Positions 39,501-53,298 of a DNA stretch of 64,000 bases are shown here, in pieces. A program made the position numbers and the translations under genes. This DNA comes from Salarias fasciatus. Its lineage: Eukaryota; Chordata; Actinopteri; Blenniiformes; Blenniidae. The number at the start of each line of letters is the position of its first letter. Positions within the stretch are counted from its first letter, which is position 1. The notes under the pieces are model-generated. The model was not told where the DNA came from, made no database searches, and saw nothing but the letters and a program-made list of their open reading frames with translations. The stretch is taken from contig NW_021941230.1 of the NCBI RefSeq assembly GCF_902148845.1, positions 14,967,797-15,031,796 on the forward strand, read 5' to 3'.

Positions 39501-42483
39501 GCTGGAGGACGCCGAGACCAAAACCGCCGCTCTGGAGAGAGTGGAGGAGCTGGAGGAGAACCTGGCGACGGTAAAACAGGCGGGGAAGAGACAGATGGGT
39601 GGGCAGACAGCCACAGAGGGGTCTAACCCGACTGTCTCTCCCAGATGTCAGAGCGAGTCTTAGATGTGGAGAACGAAGCGATGCTGAAGATCGTGGAACT
39701 GGAGAAACAGCTGATGCAGACCAACAAGGAGCTGGACCAGCTGCGGGTGAGTGACGCTGCCGCCGCCGCCACCGCCAACGATGATGATGTATCTCTCTGA
39801 CCTCTTCACCCGTCGCCCGTGCAGGATGTCTACGCCAACGCCAACTCCCAGGTGCACACCCTGCGGCGGATGGTCCGCGAGAAGGACCAGACGATTCGCC
39901 GTCAGAGCCGCCTGGAGCGCCAGGCCCAGGAGGTCCAGCAGGCCGGGGGCCCTGGAGCTCCTGGAGGACCGGGAGCCCCCCAGCCCCAGAGAGGGGAAGG
40001 GGATGGCGGCGTGGCGGACTGCGCCTCGCCGTCTCCTCCGCCGGGTGCCAACCTGTCGCCCAGGTAAGAAACCGGATCCCCAACAGAACCCGACTTCGCG
40101 GTGGAGTCGCCGCACTGACGCTCACCTCGCTGGTCTCTGCAGCCCGGAGACTGTGGCCTATCACAGCATGGGACCGGGGATGGGCGGGGCTCCAGGTGTA
40201 CCAGCCCCGCCCCCGCCACCTCCACCCCCACCAATGCCCGGCACAGGTGAGTTGCTCTTTGAAACTAGAAGCAGTAGCGAGCGTTGCCCTCAAGGTGACT
40301 GTTACCTGTAACTCCTGTCTACTTTCTCCACCTCCTCGTAGTCTCTAACGGGCCGTACCCGGCCCCTCCGCCCCCAGCACCCCCTCCGCCCCCTCCTCCC
40401 CCGCCGCCGCCCTGTCGAACCAGCGAGCTGAGCTCCGCCCCCTTGCCTCCCCCTCCTCCGCCCGTGGCTCCGCCCCTCCCGGGGTCCGGGGGCTCGCCGA
40501 TGGTGATCTTCACCTCTGGACTGGCGGGTGAGTCCATGAAGGGAACGACATGAGTGTTTAAACGGGTGAAAGAGACCAGAGCCGGTGGCTACGACTTGAT
40601 CCGCCTTCAGCCGCCTGTTGTCATGGTAACAGTGATTGAATTTGGCTGCTAATGCGCTGTTTGTTTTCTCCTGCTGCTTACAGAGGGCCCTCTCAAGTTA
40701 TTCTGTACGTTGACTTCAGTTTGCTTGCTTCGTCATTTCCTCTCACCCCCCCCCCCCTCACAGAAACAGCCTCTGTGTTGTGATTAGCCGACTTTAAGAT
40801 GTTGCGTGTTTGATTCCCGTCAGCGCCACTGACAACACTCCGCACGGTTCCGACTCCCGCCCCACTGTCAGAACGCTCCCGAGCGGTCAGAGGAGAACCC
40901 GGTGTTTTGTGTCCGCGCGGTTTGAACTGAGCTGGCGCTCGTGGGTCTCGCGGCTCTGATCCGCATCCCGTTTGTCCCGTTTAGCGGTGAAGATCAAGAA
41001 GCCGATCCAGACCAAGTTCAGGATGCCGGTGTTGAACTGGGTCGCCCTGAAGCCAAGTCAGATCAACGGGACCGTCTTCAACGACATCGACGACGAGTCC
41101 ATCCTGCAGGTACCTGAAACGGGTCAGAATCGCGCCGACGGGTCGGTGGGATGGCTGTCTGACCGTGCTCGCCTCGCAGGACCTGGACGTGGAGGAGTTC
41201 GAGGAGCTCTTCAAGACGAAGGCTCAGGGTCCGGCCGTGGACCTCACTCTGTCCCGACAGAAGCTCCCCCAGAAGGCTCCGTCCAAGGTGTCCCTGCTGG
41301 AGGCGAACCGGGCCAAGAACCTGGCCATCACCCTGCGGAAGGCCGGCCAGAGCTCCGAGGTCATCTGCCGGGCCATCCACACGTAGGTCACTCCGCTCTC
41401 ACCCGGCCGGTTCACACCAAACACTCTCTCACTTCCACTTCCACTGGCCTGAGCAGGTTCGACCTGAGGACGGTCCGCGTGGACTTCGTGGAGTGCCTGA
41501 TGCGCTTCCTGCCGACGGAGGCGGAGGTGAAGCTGCTGCGGCAGTACGAGAGGGACAGGAAACCTCTGGAGGCCCTGAGCGACGAGGACCGCTTCATGAT
41601 GCAGTTCAGCCGCATCGAGAGGCTCAGCCAGCGCATGTCCATCATGACCTTCATGGGCAACTTCACCGACAACGTCCAGATGCTGACCCCGGTGAGAACA
41701 GCTGGCACACAGAGGCAGGGGGAGCCAGGCAGACAGGCCAACGTAACCCGCCTCTCTGTTTTCTTTCAGCAACTTCACGCCATCATTGCAGCTTCGGTGT
41801 CGATAAAATCCTCTCAGAAGCTGAAGAAGATCCTGGAGGTCAGTGCTGATTCAGAGAATGTTAATTCTATTGATTATCTGAACGTGTCGAAGAGTTTTTC
41901 TTGTATTTGAAGGTTTAATCAGACTCCCTGTCGTTGCAGATCATCCTGGCTCTGGGAAACTACATGAACAGCAGCAAGAGGGGCGCCGTGTACGGATTCA
42001 AGCTGCAGAGCTTAGACCTGGTCAGTCCCTAGCCGACCTTCACAACGCGCATTTACTATCAACATTAGCAGAGGTGCAAGTGTGTATTTTTTCGTGTGTG
42101 TGTGTGTAGCTGTTGGAGACCAAGTCGACAGACAGGAAACAGACTTTGCTTCATTACATCAGCAACGTGGTGCGAGAGAAATACTCCACGGTTTCGCTCT
42201 TTTACAACGAGCTGCACTACGTGGATAAAGCCGCAGCAGGTGAGTCCGACAGCCAATCAGAGCACAGCATAGAGTGTGTGTGTGTGTGTTGACCCCTTCC
42301 GACCCCGTCCGCAGTGAGCCTGGAGAACGTGCTGTGCGACGTGAAGGAGCTGCAGCGCGGCATGGAGCTGACCTGGAGGGAGTTCAGCGTGTCGCACAAC
42401 GCCACGCTCAAGGACTTCATCAGCAGGAACGAGTCGCGGCTCGGAAAGCTGCAGGAGGACGCGCGCATCGCACAGGTCCGCCT

Positions 42484-42515
<32 letters not shown>

Positions 42516-43113
42516 TCCTGCTGCCGACTATCGCGTCTCTGACCCGTGTGTGTTCGTCACACCTCAGGACGCCTTTGAGGACGTGGTGAAGTTTTTTGGA
42601 GAGAGCTCCAAGACGATGCCGCCGTCCGTCTTCTTCCCCATCTTCGTCCGGTTCATCAAAGCCTACAGGGTGAGGCACGGATCGGCCCGCCACCACAGAT
42701 CGGTCCAGAGGACGTTTTTGACCGCGTTTGTGTTTTTCCAGCTGGCTGAGGAGGAGAACGAGCAGAGGAGGCGTCAGGAGCAAATGCTGCTGGAGAAGCT
42801 AGAGCAGGAGGAGCAGCAGGAGGAGGAGGAGACCAAGGTGAGGCCGCCGCCGTGACGCGATGCAGCAGGACAGAGGGCAACACTCCCATCACACCCGTCT
42901 CTCTCTCGCTCCCTCTCTCTCTCTCCAGTCCCCGTCTCACCGGGGGAAACGGCAGCAGCAGGAGCTGATCACGGAGCTGCGGCGGCGACAGGGAAAAGAC
43001 AGCCGCCACGTTTACGAGGGGAAGGACGGCGCCATCGAGGACATCATCACAGGTAAAGACGAGCTCACGGACCAGCATCACAGCAGCCGCCTGAGCTGTG
43101 TCTGACTGTGTTT

Positions 43114-43153
<40 letters not shown>

Positions 43154-43255
43154 ACCCCACCCACAGCTCTGAAGACCGTCCCCTTCACGGCCCGATCGGC
43201 CAAACGCAGCTCGCGCTTCTTCTGTGACCCCGCCCACACCGAGGAGCACTACTGA
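36570..43255 (+). CDS. fmnl2: Formin-like protein 2 (diaphanous-related formin)
   Basis: Twenty-seven coding exons (36570-36686, 37569-37652, 37753-37833, 37925-38001, 38079-38162, 38239-38382, 38452-38578, 38676-38752, 38851-38944, 39051-39125, 39233-39343, 39421-39570, 39645-39746, 39825-40063, 40143-40246, 40342-40527, 40985-41109, 41180-41382, 41457-41691, 41770-41838, 41940-42020, 42110-42239, 42315-42475, 42568-42669, 42742-42837, 42929-43052, 43167-43255) give 1088 residues; human FMNL2 has about 1086. MGNAESM supplies a myristoylation Gly2. The GTPase-binding/inhibitory region spans residues about 25-470, a proline-rich FH1 about 530-610, the FH2 actin-nucleating domain (from [13 protein letters not shown]) about 618-1015, and the autoinhibitory DAD (DGAIEDIIT) about 1045-1065. 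The start, FH2 and tail ([13 protein letters not shown]) resemble FMNL2 more than FMNL1 or FMNL3. The family elongates actin filaments in lamellipodia and filopodia downstream of Rho GTPases. An optional microexon lies in intron 16. Confidence 0.95.
37072..37160. repeat. Minisatellite of about 29-30 bp in fmnl2 intron 1
   Basis: Three imperfect copies of a unit beginning TCTGATGTGGACTA and containing CAGGGTTCT lie in intron 1. A CA-rich cryptic repeat (about 36720-37030) precedes them. Confidence 0.85.
40684..40704 (+). other. fmnl2: Candidate 21-nt microexon of fmnl2
   Basis: A TTACAG acceptor and a GTACGT donor enclose exactly 21 nt in the intron between exons 16 and 17. Both flanking exons have the same phase, so inclusion keeps the frame. 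It changes GLA-A-VKIKK into GLA-EGPLKLFS-VKIKK at the FH1/FH2 junction. The insert has no stop and reads as a sensible linker. Alternative use is inferred. Confidence 0.65.
43116..43151. repeat. (TG)n in the last intron of fmnl2
   Basis: About 17 TG units close to the acceptor of the final coding exon. Confidence 0.9.
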
Positions 43256-43741
43256 GCGCCGTGCGACAGCGACCGCCGCTCCGCTTCAACGGGACCAATC
43301 AGCACTTTGAACATTTCTGATTGAACAGATTACTTTCTTTGTTTTGGTTTTTTGTTTTTTTTAAATCATGGGTTTGTGTCCAGAGAACAGTTCCTCAGAG
43401 CACTTTAAAGACACTTCGGAGTACGTATGAAGCTGGACGTCCGCTGAAGAAGACCACTGGTCACAGTGCAAACGCAAAATCCATCATGGTGCTTAAAAAA
43501 AAAAAAAAAACAAAATGAAAGAAAAAAAGAAAAAAAAAAAACTCAGTGCCTCATGTTCCAATCAGCTCCAGCAGGTGGCACTGTGGAGCGCCAGCTCGCA
43601 CATCTGGATCAAAGTCCTGCTTCTGGTCCTGGGTTCTAACTGGATCTCTGTACAGGGTTCTACTCTATTCTACTGTGTTCCACTGTATTTATTGTCCCGA
43701 GCAGAGCTGCAACTCTCCGACCGTTTACGGAACTGACGTCT

Positions 43742-43744
<3 letters not shown>

Positions 43745-43781
<37 letters not shown>
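43745..43781. repeat. (CA)n in the fmnl2 3' untranslated region
   Basis: About 18 CA units between the stop codon and the poly(A) signal. Confidence 0.9.
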
Positions 43782-43782
<1 letters not shown>

Positions 43783-43942
43783 TTCCACATGTACACACAC
43801 TCTCATACAATGATCACAGGTGTGCACGCCTGTAGACTTTCAGACGGACAGACGGTGAGCGTCACACCTGGACGCAGCAGCCAGGATGTGTGTGTGGATC
43901 CGTGTGGGACAGCAGACAGAAGACTGTCCCTTCAAGAAAGCA

Positions 43943-43966
43943 CCCCCCCCCCCCCCCCCCCCCCCC
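43943..43966. repeat. Poly(C), 24 residues, in the fmnl2 3' untranslated region
   Basis: A pure C run followed by further C-rich sequence, possibly bound by poly(C)-binding proteins if transcribed. Confidence 0.9.
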
Positions 43967-44118
43967 AGTCCTCCCCAGTCTCCCCCCCCCGTCCCCGATA
44001 TTTAAAAAAGAAAAAGAGAAAATCAGCACAACCTTTTCGTACCTGTACAGACGTTTTTGTAGAAGCTTGTAGCTCGTTCCGTGTTTGTTGGTGGTGGTTC
44101 TGCACTTCAAGGTGTACA

Positions 44119-44124
44119 AATAAA
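44119..44124 (+). terminator. fmnl2: Poly(A) signal of fmnl2
   Basis: AATAAA lies 864 bp beyond the stop codon and is followed by a GT-rich stretch. It faces the rgn poly(A) signal about 190 bp away. Confidence 0.7.
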
Positions 44125-44309
44125 ACGCACCCTGTCTTTGTGTCTTCCAGTGTAACGTGCACTGAGTGGAGTTTTGATTCGTGCCACAGCGTCAACGTGC
44201 TGACCATTCAAACACACAGAGATAAGACAACGATAGGCGCCAAAAGTTGCTTTCCATCTCGTCACCCACAATCCCCCACAACAAACACAGTGATGTCAAC
44301 AGATGGTGT

Positions 44310-44315
44310 TTTATT
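44310..44315 (-). terminator. rgn: Poly(A) signal of rgn
   Basis: AATAAA on the minus strand, 84 bp past the rgn stop codon. Confidence 0.75.
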
Positions 44316-44398
44316 GAGTACTGTTTGCTCCGATTGGTTCGGATGATAAACGGTTTGTGGGCTCTGATTGGCTGCTGACGGTTCGAGTCTCCGCCTCG

Positions 44399-45776
<1,378 letters not shown>

Positions 45777-46320
45777 GGCGGCTCTGGACCAGTCGGCAAG
45801 CAGAAGGACCACCTGGAATGACACCTGTTTCCATGGAAACGACAAGGCAGGCACGCTTAACAATTTACAGCACGTAAAATATTGCAAAAACAAACCTCAA
45901 TGCAGATTTTTAAAAGATTACAAATAAACAAATGATTTCAACAGAGTCAACAGAAATATAGGCGGAAGCGACTCTTCTCAGTGATCCGGGTCAGAAGGAC
46001 CGACTCTCCCGAGGGGGCCGCACAGCGCGTGCCCCACAAACCACTTTCTTCTCACGCGCAAAGCACGTGCGCAGCGGTGCTACGCTTTGCACCGTGAAGT
46101 CCAGCAAAGAACTTTTATTGTGCACGCGCGCCTTCACGCTGCAGTCACACGCCGTCACACTTCACGCGCGGCAAAAACTGATTGTGCTCGCGCACGACGG
46201 CGCGCGGTAACGACTCACCTGCCGCAGCTCTCGGGACTTCTCCCCCCGCTGGACTTCGGGGACAAACTCCCGTCTCCAGTTATTTAACTCACGGCTCGCG
46301 GCTCCGCCCCTCCGCCGGCC
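45777..46320 (-). promoter_or_regulatory. rgn: rgn 5' leader intron and GC-rich promoter region
   Basis: A GTGAGT donor follows CTGCGGCAG at 46219, and a CCAG acceptor opens the leader of the coding exon at 45812, so a leader intron of about 406 bp is predicted. The 46000-46300 stretch is rich in CpG and GCGC words, as expected for a vertebrate promoter. The transcription start is not defined. Confidence 0.5.
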
Positions 46321-46809
46321 CACCCCGACCAAACAAACACACCCGAACCAGGCCACAGTTCAACAACAGCGCCGCCATTTAATCCGCCAGAGAGAGGAAC
46401 CGGGCCGCTCTAATGCTCCTTCTGTGTTTCTTATCTTTTTGTTCTTCCTCGTGAGCGGACTGATTCAGTCTCCGCTGAATGCCGAGGTGTGTTTGCTCTA
46501 GTATTTGTTATTAATCGGTTTATGGGGCTGATAACTCAGATAGACCCTGGATTTACCTTTCTTTATGCAGTCATCATGAAAACAGCTTGGTCATGGTTTG
46601 ACCCAGGCCTCAGGACACCTCCACAGTTTCTTACTGGAGGTTTTCTGGATGGACGTGTCTCATTCCTACCAGTGCACGACCCAACTGAAGGTCTCCAACA
46701 CAATAAGAAGGAAAAAGAAATCTTTCTGAGGCTCACCTTTTGTACCACGAGACCAAAAACTCAACAGGGAGACAAGTCCTTTAGAAACAGAACACATTAG
46801 CAGGGAGCT
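46321..46809. other. Gap between rgn promoter and vps16 3' end
   Basis: No exon is recognised. The segment 46480-46800 is AT-richer and looks like intergenic DNA or an old repeat without definable ends. Confidence 0.5.
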
Positions 46810-46815
46810 TTTATT
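46810..46815 (-). terminator. vps16: Poly(A) signal of vps16
   Basis: AATAAA on the minus strand, 82 bp past the vps16 stop codon. Confidence 0.75.
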
Positions 46816-46896
46816 GAGACACACAAAGAGAAAACAGTCGCGAAGCAGAAAGAAGCGTTGCCATGGTTACAGCCGGACAGATGCGTGGAGTCCAGT

Positions 46897-48108
46897 TCAC
46901 TTCTTGGCGGCGGCGGCCCGGTTCAGCTTCTCGATCAGCAGGCGGTCGGAGGCGGCGCACCGGGACAGGACTGCCCCCATCTCCGACTCGTTCCGGCGCT
47001 CGATGGCGGCGTCGGCGGCGCCCTCCAGGTCCCTGACAGACGGAAGAAGAGTGAGCAGCGGTCTCGCCGCGACACCGCCACCCGTGTGGACAACGCCGCC
47101 GCAGGTTTTACCCGATGGCCAGGTGAGCTTTGACCTTCTGCTCGGGCGTCACCCTGGAGACGTACTTCTTGGCTTCGTACTTGTTGTTCGACTTCATGCA
47201 AACTTCCACAAAAGCCTGAAGAGGAAGACACACCGCTAGGACTTCTGGGAAACTTTGCTTCACCTGTTTGAGCTTAAAGGGGGCGGGGCTTGTTACCAGG
47301 TAGCCGATGGGAGACTTCTTGCTCTTCGCGAACTTTTCTAACTCGTCCCACTCCTCCTTCTCAGCCAGAGACTTCAGCTTCAGCCACCAATACCTGCAGA
47401 GGCGAGACGGACCGTCGGTGGAACAATCGAAACGCGATCATCTCAGAAAAGCTCCGCCGCCGTCTGACCTCTTGTCGGGAACCCTGAAGTCTCGGTACAG
47501 CTGCTCCGCCTGCTTGTGCAGTCCCAGCGCCAGCAGCGCCTCCATGGTGGCCTGAGACGACAGGTCACATGGCTCGTCACCGCCGAGTCAAATCACCAGT
47601 GCAACGCCGCACGGCGGCACAAACCTGCAGCGACAGGCCCAGAAGCCCCGCCCCCTTCTCGTCGTCCAGTTTCCGCTGAAATCGGAGGAGGCGCATCTCC
47701 TCCTCTGTGGCCTGGAGGCCAGACGGTGCGAAAAAAAAACGCAACGTGAGACCGAGTGAGAGGTCTGTCTGCGTTCGCCGTCTCCGACTGTCACCCCAAC
47801 TTTACCTTCGCCGCAAACTCGTTCTTCGCTTTGTTGTATTCGTCCACGGCGCTCTGCAGCAGAGACAGGCGGCTCTCCAACCTCTGAACACACACACACA
47901 CACACACAGCAGTGACTGACGCGGCTGTTGTTTGGCGGCGGTGTTGTTGGTTGGCGGTTGTTTGCTACCTTTTCTCTGTAGCTGGCGGTGACGTAGTAGT
48001 TGGCGAGCTCCTGGTGGTCGTCGTCCTGATTGTACAGATCCTTCAGAGTCTCCTGTTCCTGCAGCTTACAGAACTGAAAAACCAGCATGGGGTCAGAACA
48101 ACACACAC

Positions 48109-48144
<36 letters not shown>

Positions 48145-51100
48145 TGAGAAACCTCATTCAACTTAAAAATGGACCCCGTCACAGCATGAAAAATAATCAA
48201 AAGCCAAACATGGCGTTTATTAACTATGTCAGAGGTGTTGTGTTGTTGTGTGAGAGGTTCTCATGTATTTCATAATCTTTATCACTCTGCATAAACGCAT
48301 CTCTTTCTTTCATTTCTTTGTGCCTGAATGGCTCTCTGGCAATAAATCCGCCGTGCCCTGCAGCTACACTTTTGAACTTTGTTCAAATGTAATAAATAAA
48401 TAATATAAAATGGACTTTAGCATTACTGACTTGCAGTATTGACAAAACATCCTTTGTAGTCGAATGATTTTAAGTACAGAGGCAGATAAACAGAAACATT
48501 TATGACGCTCTGCACTGCTGGAGCCTCCTGACCCCCCCCCCCCCCCCTTAACTTTGGCAGTAAAATTTGGATGATTCGTCTCTCACATCAAGCTCAGGCC
48601 TCTGGAGGGAATTTATACGGATAAATATCCTCAGATTTTTCTTTGTTCCACAGACCAAACAGTCCCAGACCAACAGGCCTGAGCTCGGTCATCTGAGGCT
48701 TTCACTGTTTTGGGGAGATGTGTCAAAAGCTTTGAGGTGCCCAGCTTCCTGTGTGGTGAGCCGGACTGAAGGTTGGAACCCGGACTCCAGACGTGCCGCT
48801 GTACCTGTCTGTAGAGGCTGAGGGCGACTGGCTGGTTCCTCAGGGTCATGAAAAAATCTCCCCGGTTCATCTCGTTCTTCAGGTAGCTCACCACCGTGTA
48901 CACTGACGCACACACACACACACACACACAGATATATCGAATGGAAGCCATGGTGCTGAGAGACACGAAGGGGGCGGGGCTAAAGGACTCACCCAGGTCG
49001 GTGTCGCCGCTCTCCACGGCTTTACTGAGAGCTAACTGACTCCTCTTCATCTTCAGCAGCAGAGGGACCTGCTCTCCAGAACGGGCCTCGGAGTCCAGCA
49101 ACTACACACACACACACACACACACACAGGGTTTAGTGTGTGTCCAGGGTTTCATTTCACTGCAGACATGTGATGAAGAACAGCGAGGCGACACCTTGAT
49201 GGCGAGCTCGGGACGTCCGCATTCGTAGGCTTTGGCTGCGATGTGCGAGTACGACACCCCGGGCGAGTCTCCCACCTTCACGCACACGGCCCGGGCGATG
49301 GCCTCGTCTGACAAGTCCTTCTGTTGCACCTGGACACACCCGCCACGCCCTCACACAGGTGAGACCGGCGAGCGGTCCGGGCCGACAGGAGGCTCACGGC
49401 GGGGGGGGGGGCGGGTTACCTTACAGGACGCCCAGTGTTTCAGCACCCGGCTCACGCCCTGATAGTCGGGAATCTTCAGGTACCGGCACACTTCGATCGC
49501 CAACGGATAAAACTGTCGATACACCAACCTGAAACACACACACACACACGCACACACACACACACACAGGTGAGAGGAGGACAGACGGACGGACGCACAG
49601 ACAGACAGACGGCTGACTCACCTGTCGATCAGCACCTGGACCGTCATCTGTTTGAATCTGAAGGTTGGAGGTTAAAGAAAAGCCCTTCAGGCAGACGTCA
49701 TTTCCCACAATGCCGCAGTGCGGCCAGAGGATACTGAGTGTGCGTCAGCGGCAGGCCGACGGCGGCGTCCCTGACGGCGTTGAGAACCCGGAGCTCTCTG
49801 CAGGTCGTCACGAAGGCGTCGGGGCTGAAGTCTGTCAGGAAGCACTTCCCGAAGGACGCCGCCTGGTGGGCGACACGCAGCATGACGCCCCGTCGCCGGC
49901 GCCCAGCAACATTTACAGCCCGCCAGCCGACTCACCCTCATCAGGGACTTCTGGGTACTGGGGTCGTACTCGTGACCTGCAGCCTCCACACACTGCCGCA
50001 CCGCCTCTCCCAGCATGCTCTGCTCCTTGATCTCCCTCAAGTACTCGTCGGCCTTCTGACTGGATTTCTGGGAGGAAAACAGTTTGTAAACATGGCGGGA
50101 CTGTTCCACTGCTCCACCGCCCCACCGCGCCGCTGCGGCGCCTCACCTCGTACTCCCGGTGGGCCTCCAGCAGCAGCGCTCCGGGAGCCATGGAGGCGAT
50201 CTTGAAGATGTCCTGACACACCAGGGGAACCTCCTGCAGCAGCTCCTGATTGGTCGAGCTGATGATCCGGACGCCGTCCAGTTCTCCAACGAGAACGCAC
50301 AGATCCTCGATTGGGAACCTGAGGTCGGGTCAAAGGTCAAACTTCAAAGAGCAAAGATGGAACGCCTCCCCATCTCTCTGAAGAAGAAGTCAGAGGCTGC
50401 ACAGCCTGAACTGAAAGGATACTGAATGGTGTCGTTGCACACTCCGGCCACCAGGAGGAGCCGGTCCCACATCAACACCACTGACGGCTGCTGGCTCTGT
50501 GGTCTCCGACACCTGGACAGGTGGACAGGTGGACAGGAACTAACCGTGAGTGGGGTTCACAGACAGCCAGGCAGCTGGTTAAAGCGGTGAACCTACCAAA
50601 CCATCTGCTTGGGTTTTGTTGACCTCTTGGTCTCAACGTCACTCAGTTTTTTCTGCAGATAAAGAAGCACCTGTCAGTCATGCAGGTCAGAGGTCAGACA
50701 GCTGATTGCAGGAGCTCACCTGGAGGTTGGCAGTACCGGTCCACAGGTGTCCAGTGTCGGTGAACAGGGCCAGGTATTTATAGCTGAAGGACACAGACAT
50801 GTGGACGATGCTTCCCGCCTGAGGGCTGAGACCTGGAGGACACTGCAGACAGAGAGACAGTCAGCAGGTGGGACAGACGCCTGACTCACCTGTCACCTGT
50901 CAGCGGGAGCCGTCCGTCTCACCACTGCAGTGCAGGACGTGTTGTCCAGGATGAAGAGGTCGGGCCCGTTAGCCAAGAGGACTTTAGTCTGTCTGTCCTG
51001 AGAGAGGACGAGCCAGCAGGACGGCTTCCCCTGCAGGCCTGAGGAGGACAGACGGGTCAGAGACTGACAGACCCATCGGAGAGAACACCGAGCGAGACAC

Positions 51101-52130
51101 ACAGGTCTTACCTGGAACTTCAGGTAGCCGACGGAGCTTCAGATCATCGATGTTGGTCGCCAGGGTGAATTTTGCAGAGCCTGTTACTATGGCAACACCT
51201 GTGCCATAAGGGGAGTGGAACACTTTGGCTTCCAACACCTGAGACTGGACCACTTCCTGTTGAAACCACGCGCAGGGAACGAGAGGATTAGCTGAAGCGC
51301 AGCTCACGCTGGAGTGGTCCATCAGCGATCGAGGGCTGACCTGTCCCATGCTGAAGTGTCTCTTGAAGGATCCAAACAGGTCGTAGATGAGGACGGACCC
51401 GTCCTCCTGAATACACAGCAGCTCATCGCTGACCGTCCAGCCCAGCTGGACCACCGGGCCGCTCTTCCACTGAGAGGCAGGGAGGAGGGACAGGCAGACA
51501 GGTGAGGGGGGGCGGGGGAGGCAGCAATGTCACTCCAGCCAGTGATGGAGCTGCTTTTTGGACTCACAGGGAAGCTCGCGATGGAAACTCCAGACGAAGA
51601 GAAAATTTCTAACTGAGGGCGAGAGCTGGGAGACCGGCGGAGGGGCTCTCTGAGGACAGCTGCGGGGGGAGACAGGGCGAAGTCAGAGACACAGCGAGAC
51701 ATGTGTGTCTTCTTCACATGTGTGCGTGTGCGTGTGATACCTATCGGTCCTCCATACGGCGCTGCAGCCACCAAACTGTCTCTCAGTCCATCCTTCAAGC
51801 TCCAACACATCTCATACAGCTCCGTCTTCCTGTAAACAACAACAACAACAACAACATGCCACATAGCTCCATCTTATCACGAGCAACAACACAAAGCTCC
51901 ACATTCCTGCAATTTACAGTGTAAACATGTCGCACATCTTACAATAAACAAAATGTTATTCTACTTCTGGCTATCGTGGGAGCCATAAATGACTGTCAAT
52001 GCAAACCGCGGCTGTCAGGTGAGCCGCTCGTGCAGGTGTGCCGCTCGCGCTGCGAGCCGAGAGTCCGGAGACGCACTGACCGGTAGAAAGCCTCTCCCAG
52101 CGGGTTCCAGTTGGCCGTGATGAAGGCCAT
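46897..52130 (-). CDS. vps16: VPS16, core subunit of the CORVET and HOPS tethering complexes
   Basis: Twenty-four exons (52130-52081, 51829-51741, 51659-51568, 51469-51341, 51256-51112, 51038-50923, 50842-50720, 50652-50597, 50512-50423, 50318-50147, 50067-49936, 49862-49735, 49657-49622, 49528-49420, 49329-49195, 49101-48993, 48902-48805, 48073-47969, 47883-47806, 47711-47625, 47551-47469, 47393-47297, 47215-47112, 47032-46897) give 832 residues; human has 839 and, as I recall, also 24 exons. The N-terminal beta-propeller (about 1-420) begins [17 protein letters not shown] and includes [13 protein letters not shown] and RRLPEVPG. The C-terminal alpha-solenoid includes [20 protein letters not shown] and [13 protein letters not shown], and ends [12 protein letters not shown]16 binds VPS33A and acts in late-endosome and lysosome fusion. 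The start aligns with human [12 protein letters not shown]. An in-frame ATG 114 nt upstream (52244) could add 38 residues but has no family support. Confidence 0.96.
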
Positions 52131-53259
52131 GTCTCCTCCGGGAGCGACGACGGGAGAGGGTGAAGATGCTCTGTTAGCCGTTAGCTTAGCCTCATCGCAG
52201 TCAGCTGACAGGGCGGCCAGCTTCTTCTCTGGCACGTGACGCACGCGGCGCCGCCTGAAACGTCAGCGGCGCCACCTGCTGGACGGAAGGACACATTACA
52301 CCAACTCAACCTATTTCTTTACCTCTTTCTAAAGAAATTTACTTTTTTTTGTGGAATATTTAGTTTAATATTTTCATTTAATTATGTTTTTAATTAAATT
52401 CTTTTTTATATTCAATGTTTTTTTTTAAAGATTTTATTTTTAAAAACCAAAGTGCCTTAAATGGACCCTGATGGTTTAAATTACTGCTTTTGCTCATGAA
52501 CTCTAGTGGTAAAAATCTGAATTTTTGGAATGGAATCTGGTGGTTGAAGTTTTTGAGGTTTTTTCTTTTTTGTAAAATGGACTCAGGTAGATAGTTTGTA
52601 TGAGGTCTTTGATGGTTCGAGCCGCTTTTCCTCTGACAGGAGGGCGAGCGAGCTTGACACAAAGAGAGGAAAAGAGGGGGAGCGAGTTTTCCTTCCACAT
52701 GACTTCACCTTGAAAATATGATCAAGACACACTGAGTCCCTGTCTCTCTCTCTCTCCTCTCTCTCTTTCCAGCACAAACAGCCTTCCTGCCCCTTCTCCA
52801 TGGTAACAGCCCCCTCCCCTCTGGGTGTGGTGGAGAGACACCAGCTTCAGGCTGTAGAGAGAGCGAGCGTGTTAACCCTTTCAGCTCCTGCTTTCCATTT
52901 TAGCTCAGTCCAGGTTGAACTGATAAATTACTTTTTGTATATGTTTATTGCTCCATTTTGAGATTTAAAGTGTTTTTTTTTTATATGTGTAATTGTGGTA
53001 TTCACCCATGTAAAGTTTTTAACTTTACTTAGTACATTAAGATTCAAAATTTAAATTTGACTTTCAAACTTTTTTCTTTTTTGATTCCATTATATTTGTA
53101 TAACTTTCATTTGTGATGGCTGTTGGTTGTGCAGGTGTGTGTGGCTCCATGTTTTCACATGGAGAAATGTCAGTCTTGGCAGTCGAAGGGTTAAAGGGGT
53201 GAATGTTTCCAGGTTGTTGGCTGGAAAGTTTTCCTGAGAGCCAACCAATCACAATGCAG

Positions 53260-53298
<39 letters not shown>

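Noticed and set aside
48100-48141. CRISPR-like or palindromic regulatory element in vps16 intron 17
   Set aside because: It is an AC run meeting a GT run, a simple microsatellite palindrome without spacers or unit structure.
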